From: Ignavibacteria bacterium
GTDB taxonomy: Bacteria > Bacteroidota > Ignavibacteria > Kapaibacteriales > UBA961
NCBI GenBank assembly: GCA_016873735.1
Contig: VGWD01000006.1
Location: 27,787-91,786 of the forward strand
Reading direction: 5' to 3'
DNA: 64,000 bases
This document shows, piece after piece, positions 36,938-44,591 of the stretch. How positions within the stretch are numbered: the first letter of the stretch is position 1; every line of letters starts with the position of its first letter. Position numbers and translations under genes: made by a program. The notes under the pieces are model-generated. The model saw only the letters and a list, made by a program, of their open reading frames with translations. It was not told the DNA's origin and did no database searches.

Positions 36938-37645
36938 TTATAATGGTACTTCTATGAGTAATATCTTGGATCTTGATGCGATGTCTAGTAACACGAATTC
37001 TTCATCTTGAATTCCAATTCCATCACGCCTTTGAAGTTCTTGTCCTGAAATGGTCACCTTACCTTCGATGACAAATACATAAACTCCATGACTTATTGAT
37101 GCTAGTTGATGCTTTACAATCTTTGATTCATCAAATTCTCCTAGAGAGAGGCTTGCATCCTGGTTGATACGCAATGCTTCGATGCTCTGATTATTTGAAA
37201 CAATTGGGCATAATCGATTTTTCAGCTCACTATGATCAAACTTCATTTGATCATAGCGGGGTTCGATATTCCTCTTTTTGGGGAAAATCCACAGCTGAAG
37301 AAAGTTCACAAGATCGGTTTGGCTTGCATTGTATTCGGCATGCATGATGCCTGTTCCCGCACTCATGATTTGAATATCACCTGTCGTGATTATGCCTTCA
37401 TTACCTGTCGAATCTGTATGAGCAAGACTCCCTTGCAATGGAATTGAGATGATTTCCATATTATCATGACCATGCTTTCCAAAGCCTGCGCCACCTATGA
37501 CCATATCATCATTCAACACCCTCAACATCCCAAAATGCATTCTACTTGGTTCATGATACATGCCGAAACTAAATGTATGATATGTATCCAACCATCCATG
37601 ATTGGCATGTCCCCTTGTTTCGGATTTGTGAATCAATATGCTCAT
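36938..37645 (-). CDS. Pirin-family protein
   Basis: A 235-residue bicupin. The N-terminal cupin holds GFGKHGHDNMEI, with His ligands in HGH, and SAGTGIMHAEYN, with His and Glu, matching the pirin metal site. The start begins SETRGHANHGWLDTYHTFSF, a family hallmark. Bacterial pirins are metal-dependent; some have quercetinase activity and others bind metabolic enzymes, so the role is open. Its ATG overlaps the stop of the VOC/MarR remnant (ATGA), so its translation probably depends on ribosomes leaving that remnant. Confidence 0.92.
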   Translation of the reverse strand: MSILIHKSETRGHANHGWLDTYHTFSFGMYHEPSRMHFGMLRVLNDDMVIGGAGFGKHGHDNMEIISIPLQGSLAHTDSTGNEGIITTGDIQIMSAGTGIMHAEYNASQTDLVNFLQLWIFPKKRNIEPRYDQMKFDHSELKNRLCPIVSNNQSIEALRINQDASLSLGEFDESKIVKHQLASISHGVYVFVIEGKVTISGQELQRRDGIGIQDEEFVLLDIASRSKILLIEVPL

Positions 37646-37926
37646 TGATGTTCACCCTCGGGTTTAATGTCAATCGCTATAATTCTTTCACATAATTCCG
37701 AAAGCTCAACCAACTCTTTATGTGAATAGAGTTTATCCAATGCAGTTGCAAATTCCTGCATGGGTTGATGCAGTTCTTCCAATAATCCAATTCCTTTCTC
37801 AGTGATCTTTGTCAATGACATGCGTTTGTCTGTTTCACTCTGAACCCTTTCGGCTTTTCCATCAGAAAGCGCGTGAAACAATCGATCAGCTTCTTCTTTT
37901 GTATCCAGTTCAAGATTGATATTCAC
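37642..37926 (-). pseudogene. Chimeric remnant: VOC C-terminal strand fused in frame to MarR wing and C-terminal helices
   Basis: A 94-codon frame opening at GTG. Residues 1-23 (NINLELDTKEEADRLFHALSDG) continue a PhnB-like VOC protein, where the family normally goes on with 'G..VxMP'. From residue 24 the sequence switches to AERVQSETDKRMSLTKITEKG, the wing of a MarR regulator, then the C-terminal dimerisation helices. The junction is near 37855. The MarR N terminus and the recognition helix of its winged helix are missing, so it should not bind DNA. A deletion between neighbouring VOC and marR genes would produce this. It is coupled to pirin by an ATGA overlap. Confidence 0.72.
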
Positions 37927-38189
37927 ATTTTTCCCTGCTTCACAGGAAATCCCATTTGTTCAGGAGCATCAGTGCCCATGAGAATCAGACCTCCTGTAAT
38001 CTCCAATTCCACATGAAGAATCATATTCTTTACAGCTTCACTCATGTCTGATATTTGTTCATCTTGAGTCAAATCTCCAAAACGAGCAATACCATCATTT
38101 CCGAAATCACCACGGAAAACGGATTTATAAAACAAGAAAGCCTCTTCGGTATTTCCCGGAAAATTCAGATAAATGCTTGTTCTTGCCAT
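37923..38189 (-). pseudogene. VOC-fold (PhnB-like) protein, frameshifted after ~88 codons
   Basis: From the ATG ending at 38189 (MARTSIYLNFPGNTEEAF) this is the N-terminal two thirds of a PhnB-like VOC/glyoxalase-fold protein, with GTDAPEQMGFPVKQGK near its end. It stops at TGA after an A5 run. One more A would restore the frame and give GKNVNINLEL, the family sequence, in the next frame. So either a base has been lost in the homopolymer or this is an assembly error. The usual VOC protein has ~140 residues; here even the repaired gene would run into MarR sequence. Confidence 0.72.
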
Positions 38190-38234
38190 ATTTTCACCAT
38201 TTAAAGAAACTAAAAACACAATGATTTTGATTTA

Positions 38235-38263
38235 TTGTAAGTGTATAAAAAATGCTAATTTCG
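38235..38263 (+). promoter_or_regulatory. Bacteroidota-type promoter for the class V aminotransferase gene
   Basis: TTG at 38235-38237, an 18-base spacer and TAATTTCG at 38256-38263 (one mismatch from TAnnTTTG). The start would be near 38270, leaving a leader of about 19 nt before the ATG at 38289. Confidence 0.55.
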
Positions 38264-38288
38264 TCATACTTAATATGGCCCAATATAC

Positions 38289-39686
38289 ATGATACATAGA
38301 TTACTTTCATCCTTCAAAAGCGTTCCTGTTCAATCACCATTGCAACATGATGCTCTATTCAATGCTCTTAGAGAAAAAGAGTATGCGAGATTGGATAAAG
38401 CAGGGCATGTCTATTTGGACTATACCGGTGGCAATCTGTATGCAGAATCACAATTGATGCAACATCAGGCGATGCTGCGTGAAAATGTATTGGGCAATCC
38501 CCATTCAACCAATCCATCGTCTCAATTTGCGACCAAGCTCACCGAAGATGCGCGTGAGGAAGTATTGAAATTTTTCAATGCTGAAGACTATTTCTGCATT
38601 TTTACTCAGAATGCAACTGAAGCACTTCATATTGTTGGTGAATGTTATCCATTCGGTGAAGATTCACAATTCGTACTTCTTGCGGATAATCACAATTCAG
38701 TGAATGGAATACGAGAATACTGTCGATCAAAAAATGGAGCTTTTACATATGTACAGACATATTACGAAGATCTGATGATCGATGAAGATGCATTGCTTCG
38801 AGAGCTTGACGGACATAAGGACAAAAATCATAGACTTTTTGCATTTCCGGGACAATCCAATGTTTCCGGTGTGAAACATGATTTGTCATGGATACAAAAA
38901 GCACAAGATCGTGGATGGAATGTCTTGCTCGATGCAGCGGCTTTTGCTCCCACCAATAGATTGGATCTCAAAAAAGTCCAACCTGATTTTGTGTCATTAT
39001 CATTTTATAAAATCTTCGGTTATCCCACAGGCATCGGATGTTTGCTCGTAAAAAAGTCTTCATTCGATTTACTCAAAAAACCATGGTTTGCCGGAGGTAA
39101 TGTCACCATGGTTGCAGTGCTCTCACCGCATCACTATCTACATGATAATCATGAACGATTTGAAAATGGAACGATAAATTACCTGGACATACCCGCAGTT
39201 ACAATTGGATTGAGATTTATCGAGTCCATTGGTCGAGAAAAAATTTCTGAACGCATTCAATCATTGATGAATTATCTCTGTGGTGAATTGCGGACGATGC
39301 ATCATTCCACCGGAATGAAACAAGTGAATATGTATGGTCCGGAAGATAGAACCAAAACTGGTGGCACGGTAATCATGACATTTCTTAACCCTGATGGATC
39401 CGCCGTTCCATTTGAGATCGTGGAACAAAGAGCAAATGAACACATGATATCACTTCGATCGGGTTGTTTCTGTAATCCGGGAATTGATGAGATATTCAAT
39501 TGCGTCACAACCGAAGAATTGACCCGCTTCTTTAGTGGAAGGACCAAAGGCAATTATTCTGACATGTTAAATTTTTTGAAAAAGATGCGTGGGGCAGTGC
39601 GCATTTCAGTGGGATTGGCAACCACCAAATCAGATATAGATCGGTATGTGAGATTTGTGGGTAGCTTAAGGGATCAGCATATCTGA
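38289..39686 (+). CDS. Class V aminotransferase (cysteine desulfurase / MoCo sulfurase-like)
   Basis: A 465-residue PLP enzyme. The start LDYTGGNLYAESQL with NPHSTNPSSQ resembles molybdenum-cofactor sulfurase N-terminal domains. The PLP lysine is in SLSFYKIFGYPTG, Asp of DAAAFAPT binds the pyridine nitrogen, and a late Cys lies in RSGCFCNPG, where desulfurases hold the persulfide. It probably moves sulfur from cysteine, but the acceptor is unknown. It stands alone with its own promoter. The stop TGA is one base from the end of the opposing dnaX gene. Confidence 0.85.
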   Translation: MIHRLLSSFKSVPVQSPLQHDALFNALREKEYARLDKAGHVYLDYTGGNLYAESQLMQHQAMLRENVLGNPHSTNPSSQFATKLTEDAREEVLKFFNAEDYFCIFTQNATEALHIVGECYPFGEDSQFVLLADNHNSVNGIREYCRSKNGAFTYVQTYYEDLMIDEDALLRELDGHKDKNHRLFAFPGQSNVSGVKHDLSWIQKAQDRGWNVLLDAAAFAPTNRLDLKKVQPDFVSLSFYKIFGYPTGIGCLLVKKSSFDLLKKPWFAGGNVTMVAVLSPHHYLHDNHERFENGTINYLDIPAVTIGLRFIESIGREKISERIQSLMNYLCGELRTMHHSTGMKQVNMYGPEDRTKTGGTVIMTFLNPDGSAVPFEIVEQRANEHMISLRSGCFCNPGIDEIFNCVTTEELTRFFSGRTKGNYSDMLNFLKKMRGAVRISVGLATTKSDIDRYVRFVGSLRDQHI

Positions 39687-39687
39687 T

Positions 39688-41430
39688 TCAACGTTTTGGT
39701 ATTTCCCTTGCACCAAACGTTTTGACTAGTGTTCTTTCTACATCGCTCAGTTCTTTTTCCTTTATTATTGGTTTGGCTTGTTCCATCGCTTCCAAATGTG
39801 AAGGCATAGCACCTATGATGCCTAATCCCCCATTCTGAGCATGGATTTCTTGCGGTGCTATTGATTCAAAGATGGATTTTTTCATTCCCTGATTCGCACC
39901 ATCATTGCCAATCACCAAATGCACATCTATGTCAATTCCATAAAATGAGCGCAATGATAATTTCAGAGCTTCTGCATTGGTTTTCAACTGTTCAAATGTA
40001 AAGGTCAATTCAGTATGAATGAATAATGTGTCATTCTCGATTCTTGGTTCAACAGTATTCAAAGCAAATTGTAGAATGGGGGACGTAGAATCAATGAATT
40101 CATCCCATCGATTGAGGATATCGGCAGTCAGCGATGATTTTTGAGTGATTTCAGCATGCTGTTTGGGTTTTTCGTTTGCGTCTTTTTTTTCAAACACCTG
40201 TTGAGCATAGGTATTGATTAGCTCAGGAGTTTTTTTTTCAGGGGTGCTTGTGGTTTTTGGCTCTGAACTTTGTTCCCCTCTCAATGATTGCAATACTTCT
40301 GATATATCAATGATTGAATCAAGCGATGCCATTTGGGTGAGGGCAAGCTCCAGACGAACTCCCGGCTGTGCGGCAAACTTCAAGCCATGTTCTGTTTTGG
40401 TTACGATATGCATCAATCGCAACATTTCTGCTTGAGTGAACAATGCAGCTTCCTGCTCATAGCGCTGAAGATATGTCGCGCTGCTTTCTATGAGAGAAGT
40501 AGAACCCGTTGCTTGCACCGACAAAATATTTCGAAAATGTTCAAGAAGTCCATTCAGACATTCTTGAATATCATATCCTTTTACTATCACCTCACGAGCA
40601 ATTGAAAACATTTCGGCAACATGTTTTTCGCGAATTGCTCGACTGATTCTAAAGAAAAACTCTGTGTCTATCAAATGCAAAGCATCATGTACATCTGCGG
40701 CAATGATTGTATTTCCACAAAATGCTCGGACTTGATCAAATATACTTTGTGAATCACGCATCGAGCCATCTGCTTTGCGAGCGATTGCTATCAATGATTC
40801 TTCATCAATGGAAATACCCTCACCTTCGGCAATCTTTTTCAATTGCCCAACAATAGTGTCGATTTCCATTCTACGAAAATCAAATCGTTGACAACGTGAG
40901 AGAATGGTTGCCGGAACCTTATGAACTTCAGTCGTTGCAAATATGAACATCAAATGCGGTGGAGGCTCTTCCAATGTTTTCAAAAGCGCATTGAATGCCG
41001 ATGTAGACAACATATGCACTTCATCAATGATATACAGTTTATACTTGCCATGGACTGGCGGATAGCGCGAATTTTCACGAAGCTTTCTTATGTCTTCAAC
41101 ACTATTGTTAGATGCACCATCGATTTCAATAACATCAATGGAACGACCATCCATGATATCATTGCAAGAAGCACAGGCATTGCAAGGCTCGGCATCAGGT
41201 CCGGGATTTAAACAATTCAATGCTTTTGCAACGATGCGCGCCGAAGTAGTTTTTCCAACACCACGCGGACCGGTGAACAAATATGCATGATGCACTCTTC
41301 CGGTGAGCATCGCATTGCGTAATGTTGTGGCAATATGATCCTGCCCGACAACTTCTTTGAATGTCAGGGGACGCCATTTTCTGGCGGTTACCACATATTG
41401 CTCATTATGCTCGTTGCCGGACATCGTCAA
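39688..41430 (-). CDS. dnaX: DNA polymerase III subunit gamma/tau
   Basis: A 580-residue clamp-loader subunit. Walker A is GPRGVGKT at 54-61; the zinc module is Cys73, Cys83, Cys86 and Cys89; Walker B region is DEVHMLS and the SRC motif is in LSRCQRF. Domains I-III end near residue 370, then a low-complexity linker rich in Lys, Pro and Gln leads to a ~140-residue tau-like C-terminal domain. Codons 398-400 lie on an A9 run, and stop codons follow at once in the other two frames, so a shorter gamma-like protein of ~402 residues is likely. It is preceded by the PaaB-like gene, not followed by recR as in many bacteria. Confidence 0.95.
   Translation of the reverse strand: MTMSGNEHNEQYVVTARKWRPLTFKEVVGQDHIATTLRNAMLTGRVHHAYLFTGPRGVGKTTSARIVAKALNCLNPGPDAEPCNACASCNDIMDGRSIDVIEIDGASNNSVEDIRKLRENSRYPPVHGKYKLYIIDEVHMLSTSAFNALLKTLEEPPPHLMFIFATTEVHKVPATILSRCQRFDFRRMEIDTIVGQLKKIAEGEGISIDEESLIAIARKADGSMRDSQSIFDQVRAFCGNTIIAADVHDALHLIDTEFFFRISRAIREKHVAEMFSIAREVIVKGYDIQECLNGLLEHFRNILSVQATGSTSLIESSATYLQRYEQEAALFTQAEMLRLMHIVTKTEHGLKFAAQPGVRLELALTQMASLDSIIDISEVLQSLRGEQSSEPKTTSTPEKKTPELINTYAQQVFEKKDANEKPKQHAEITQKSSLTADILNRWDEFIDSTSPILQFALNTVEPRIENDTLFIHTELTFTFEQLKTNAEALKLSLRSFYGIDIDVHLVIGNDGANQGMKKSIFESIAPQEIHAQNGGLGIIGAMPSHLEAMEQAKPIIKEKELSDVERTLVKTFGAREIPKR
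40230..40238 (-). other. A9 slippage run inside dnaX (candidate tau/gamma recoding site)
   Basis: On the minus strand the codons are GAA AAA AAA ACT. With ten A residues the frame reads AAC TCC TGA and stops after residue 402; with eight it reads CTC CTG AGC TAA and stops after 403. A second run of eight A lies ~48 bases downstream at about 40183-40190. Confidence 0.6.
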
Positions 41431-41810
41431 CCTTGATTTTTTTTGAATGCTTCAACTTTGTCTCGAATTTTAGCATACGCAGCAACTTCTCTGTATCCTT
41501 TTTCCGGAACAGTTTCAAAGAAATCGGCATCTGCTTGATCTAACACATGTATATGCGATGTTTCGACTACCCAGATATTGAAGGTTTGCCCTCTTCGACC
41601 ATATTGTTCTTTAGCATAAGACATGGCAATCTCAGGTGTCGGTGCATGCACGGATCCAACATGAGCATGATGTCCGCCCGTTTTACTTTGAACAAACACT
41701 TCAAATGTTTGAAATTGATCCATCGGTTCTTTTGGATCAAATGGCTGTTCCTGATCTGCAGGAAGTTGTGCGCGTGTGATGCGCGGATCCAATGATGTGA
41801 TAGTTGGCAT
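41427..41810 (-). CDS. paaB: PaaB-like protein (phenylacetyl-CoA epoxidase B-subunit family)
   Basis: 127 residues from the ATG ending at 41810, chosen because MPTITSLDPRIT precedes the domain and the longer frame reads unlike protein. The block FEVFVQSKTGGHHAHVGSVHAPTPEIA is the PaaB signature, and EQYGRRGQTFNIWVV follows it. In known systems PaaB is a small structural subunit of the PaaABCE monooxygenase. None of paaA, paaC, paaD or paaE is in the window. The gene overlaps dnaX by ATGA. The family call is good; a role in phenylacetate breakdown is not supported by context. Confidence 0.83.
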   Translation of the reverse strand: MPTITSLDPRITRAQLPADQEQPFDPKEPMDQFQTFEVFVQSKTGGHHAHVGSVHAPTPEIAMSYAKEQYGRRGQTFNIWVVETSHIHVLDQADADFFETVPEKGYREVAAYAKIRDKVEAFKKNQG

Positions 41811-41878
41811 AATTCTCAAATCGATAATGGATGGAAAAACCCTCCCTTCCTGCATGCAATTTACGATTTTCGATGCAG

Positions 41879-41914
41879 TTGCGGAGGGGATGCAGTGGGA
41901 ATACCGTATTTTTG
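41879..41914 (+). promoter_or_regulatory. Candidate promoter for obg
   Basis: TATTTTTG at 41907-41914 matches TAnnTTTG exactly. The nearest upstream TTG (41879-41881) is 25 bases away, slightly more than usual. The leader to the ATG at 41963 would be about 42 nt. Confidence 0.45.
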
Positions 41915-41962
41915 TGCACATGATGGCTTTTCCGTCAAGTAAATGTAGCATCGGGCCTTCAC

Positions 41963-42961
41963 ATGAATTTCATAGATAATGCAATAATCGAAGTTTCTTC
42001 CGGAAATGGCGGAAAAGGACACATGAGTTTCAGAAAAGAGAAATTCGTGCCTCTCGGCGGACCGGATGGCGGAAATGGCGGAAATGGCGGCGACATTGTA
42101 TTTGAGGCCGACAGACAATTAACCACTCTTCTTGATTTTCGTTATGAACGGAAATATCATGCCGAAGATGGAAAGCAAGGTGGAACTTCACGTTGCACGG
42201 GCAAAAGTGGAAAAGACAAGATCATTCGCGTCCCAGCCGGCACAGTCATCAGAAATGTCGAAACACAAGAAGTCCTTGCGGATCTCACTGAAGACAAACA
42301 GCGCACGATGATTGCAAAAGGTGGTAGAGGCGGTCGGGGAAATGCAGAATTCACGACTTCGGTCAATCAAGCACCAAGGACTTTTGAACCCGGGGAACCA
42401 GGAGAACAATTCACCCTCGAATTGGAATTGAAAATACTTGCCGATATCGGTCTTGTCGGGTTTCCGAATGCCGGAAAATCCACATTGATTTCAGTGATGT
42501 CTGCAGCAAAACCAAAAATTGCCGACTATCCTTTTACCACATTGATTCCAAATCTTGGGATGGTCTATGTTGGAAATGAACGTTCATTTACGATGGCTGA
42601 TATTCCCGGTCTAATCGAGGGTGCGCATGAAGGAAAAGGATTGGGGATACAATTCCTTCGACATGTTGAGCGTACAAAAGTTCTCGTATTCCTTCTTGAT
42701 GCAATGAGCGGAGATCCCATTGAAGAATATACGGTCTTATGCGAGGAATTACGTAAATATGATGCCTCCATGCTTGAAAAACCCCGTATCATTTGTATCA
42801 GCAAAATGGATACAGTCACAGATGCCGATCGACCTATTCTTGAAGCACTGGATTTTGGGAAACATCATCTTGTTTTGATGATATCAGCTGTCTCAGGGGA
42901 GAATATAGAAGTGCTGAAACGGGAAATGTGGAAGCTTTTGGCGGAAGCCGGCCAGGAATAA
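41963..42961 (+). CDS. obg: GTPase Obg (CgtA)
   Basis: A 332-residue GTPase of the Obg family. The glycine-rich Obg fold at the N terminus (GGPDGGNGGNGGD and GGRGGRGNAEF) covers about 1-158, then the G domain with GFPNAGKST near 165, the switch sequence DYPFTT and DIPGLIEGAHEGKGLG. It acts in late 50S ribosome assembly and stress control. The C-terminal OCT domain seen in some relatives is absent. The stop is six bases from the end of the opposing tRNA gene. Confidence 0.96.
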   Translation: MNFIDNAIIEVSSGNGGKGHMSFRKEKFVPLGGPDGGNGGNGGDIVFEADRQLTTLLDFRYERKYHAEDGKQGGTSRCTGKSGKDKIIRVPAGTVIRNVETQEVLADLTEDKQRTMIAKGGRGGRGNAEFTTSVNQAPRTFEPGEPGEQFTLELELKILADIGLVGFPNAGKSTLISVMSAAKPKIADYPFTTLIPNLGMVYVGNERSFTMADIPGLIEGAHEGKGLGIQFLRHVERTKVLVFLLDAMSGDPIEEYTVLCEELRKYDASMLEKPRIICISKMDTVTDADRPILEALDFGKHHLVLMISAVSGENIEVLKREMWKLLAEAGQE

Positions 42962-42966
42962 GGGAG

Positions 42967-43040
42967 CGACCCCGAGAGGACTCGAACCTCCGACATCAAG
43001 TTTAGGAAACTTGCGTTCTATCCGGCTGAACTACGGGGTC
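42967..43040 (-). tRNA. tRNA-Arg (anticodon CCT)
   Basis: On the minus strand a full cloverleaf can be drawn: acceptor GACCCCG/CGGGGTC, anticodon stem CAAGT/ACTTG with loop TTCCTAA (anticodon CCT, reading AGG), and T arm GGAGG-TTCGAGT-CCTCT with one imperfect pair. The discriminator base is G at 42967; CCA is not encoded. Length is 74 nt. It lies between obg and the DUF494 gene. Confidence 0.96.
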
Positions 43041-43045
43041 ATGCC

Positions 43046-43504
43046 TCAATGAATCTGCTCATCACCCTTCAATAACATGCGATGTACAGAGTGTTTAGAA
43101 TCTTCATCCTGAAACAATAAAGAAACTATCAACATCGTGAGCGTGGAATTGTCAACTGTGCCGATATTCATCATCGATGCACGTTCAATGATCATTTCTT
43201 CATGCTCGGATTGCAATAATCCAATCTCTCTGAAATGAATGAGTTTTCCCCATGCTTCAGCCGAAAACATCAGCCGCTCGGAATCATTCAAGATGCGATG
43301 GGAATGCTCTGTACGCAAAGCATGATCAGTTCTCTCCAGCATGGAATTCTCTATACGCTCAGCAATCCAACTCAAAGCAGTTGAAATCTCTGCAACAGTG
43401 AACCCACGATTTTCCAATTCCTTGAACTGCATAACAGTAAGCTTGTCACCTTCCTGCATGCGGCCAATCATTTCGGAGATTATTTGCATGATGCGATCAT
43501 ACAT
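43046..43504 (-). CDS. DUF494 / Smg-family protein
   Basis: 152 residues from the ATG ending at 43504, which has GAGG eight bases upstream; a longer version from 43537 would overlap ybeY by 23 bp. The pattern MYDRIMQIISEMI, then FTVAEISTALSWI, and RILNDSERLMFSAEAWGKLIHFREIGLL matches the DUF494/Smg family, known from Proteobacteria and Chlorobi and often near DNA-processing or translation genes. The function is unknown. It follows ybeY by 10 bp and the tRNA-Arg lies 5 bp after its stop. Confidence 0.8.
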   Translation of the reverse strand: MYDRIMQIISEMIGRMQEGDKLTVMQFKELENRGFTVAEISTALSWIAERIENSMLERTDHALRTEHSHRILNDSERLMFSAEAWGKLIHFREIGLLQSEHEEMIIERASMMNIGTVDNSTLTMLIVSLLFQDEDSKHSVHRMLLKGDEQIH

Positions 43505-43514
43505 GATCAATACC

Positions 43515-43955
43515 TCATCCTTGGGAATTACCGGCATGCATATATTTCGTTTCCAGTATGCTCATCTGCTTTTTCCCTTCCGGCGTTGAATCATCGTATC
43601 CTGCAAGATGAAGAGCACCATGAGCAGCCAATCGAAGGATTTCCTCAGTAAGAGTTACACCATACTCGACAGCTTGATTACGAGCGGTGTCTGCACTAAT
43701 ATATACCTCACCTTCCAAGGGATCTTCACTTATCGGAAAGGTGATCACATCCGTAGGATAATCATGCTTCAAGAATTCAATGTTCAATTCATGAATACGC
43801 TCATCAGTGACAATGATCACATTCACTTCGGCTTCTTTGATTCCTTCACTTGCAAAGACTCTTCGGACCACTTCCTGAATCTTGGTCCGGGGGACAGGCT
43901 TCTGATTGGAATCATTGAAAACCTGAACTTGAATTTTATTGTTACGAGAACTCAT
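43515..43955 (-). CDS. ybeY: Endoribonuclease / rRNA maturation factor YbeY
   Basis: A 146-residue protein of standard length. The metal motif HGALHLAGYDD puts His112 and His116 in place, but the third ligand position, usually His, is Asp122. Bacteroidota YbeY proteins often have this change, so I do not read it as loss of function. TDERIHELNIEFLKHDYPTDVITFP is a strong family block. It acts in 16S rRNA 3'-end maturation and ribosome quality control. The start overlaps the preceding gene by ATGA. Confidence 0.93.
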   Translation of the reverse strand: MSSRNNKIQVQVFNDSNQKPVPRTKIQEVVRRVFASEGIKEAEVNVIIVTDERIHELNIEFLKHDYPTDVITFPISEDPLEGEVYISADTARNQAVEYGVTLTEEILRLAAHGALHLAGYDDSTPEGKKQMSILETKYMHAGNSQG

Positions 43956-44383
43956 GATAGAATACTCTCCGCTATAGACATTTGCATTGCTGACATCAAC
44001 ACAGCAGGATCCAGGAGTATTGGATCCGTGCGTAATAATTCTCTTTTAATCGGGGCAAACATTGAACATGTGCAATTTTTTCCTATCACCATGCTCGAAA
44101 CATGCACATCGTCAACCCTTAAAAAAATAACCTCATCCGGCTCAAACAACATCACATGGGTACAACCATGTAATTCGAAATATCCGTGACCGGTCTGAAC
44201 GGCAATCAATGAACTTGTTTCATCACTCCCAAAATCAACAGACTCATGAACAATAATCGTCTGTGCCTGACCCGTTGCCTGATTGGACATTTGCCAAGTC
44301 CAAGCACTATCCTGCTTCGTCGGAGAAATATCCAACACTCGGGCAATCGCCTCAATATCTTGTGCAGAAAAGGGTATTGTCAT
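43952..44383 (-). CDS. Hypothetical protein upstream of ybeY
   Basis: 143 residues from the ATG ending at 44383; the frame stays open 14 codons further, but a good promoter -7 box at 44430-44437 would then leave almost no leader. I do not recognise the family. The sequence has no signal peptide and no membrane segment; it reads as an alpha+beta soluble protein with a central beta-rich part (YFELHGCTHVMLFEPDEVIFLRV). It is the first gene of the unit with ybeY and the DUF494 gene, so a role in RNA or ribosome handling is possible. Confidence 0.65.
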   Translation of the reverse strand: MTIPFSAQDIEAIARVLDISPTKQDSAWTWQMSNQATGQAQTIIVHESVDFGSDETSSLIAVQTGHGYFELHGCTHVMLFEPDEVIFLRVDDVHVSSMVIGKNCTCSMFAPIKRELLRTDPILLDPAVLMSAMQMSIAESILS

Positions 44384-44429
44384 GGCATCATGTAGAAATT
44401 TTGTCTCGTCCGCCTTGTGCCGCAAAGTG

Positions 44430-44437
44430 CAAAAATA
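44430..44437 (-). promoter_or_regulatory. Candidate promoter -7 element for the hypothetical-ybeY-DUF494 unit
   Basis: The minus strand reads TATTTTTG, an exact TAnnTTTG match. No TTG stands 17-23 bases upstream. The predicted leader to the ATG at 44383 is about 41 nt. Confidence 0.4.
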
Positions 44438-44591
44438 CGATAATTCTTGTGATTTCAGGACTCCCGACCCATCAAATGAGGGAAATAGCCATGAAAGAAA
44501 ACGTGCAAAAGACCTGTTTTTTCCGTATCTTCGCTACTTGCTTTTTTTTGAACAAAGTATGTGAATTTTCAGGTAATTGGCAGGTAAAATC

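Noticed and set aside
42967..43040. tRNA-Arg as a possible integration (attachment) site
   Set aside because: No duplicated tRNA 3' end, integrase or foreign gene block lies beside it; the neighbours are obg and the DUF494/ybeY unit.
43515..43955. YbeY third metal ligand replaced by Asp as a sign of inactivation
   Set aside because: The same change is common in Bacteroidota YbeY proteins, and the rest of the sequence is intact.
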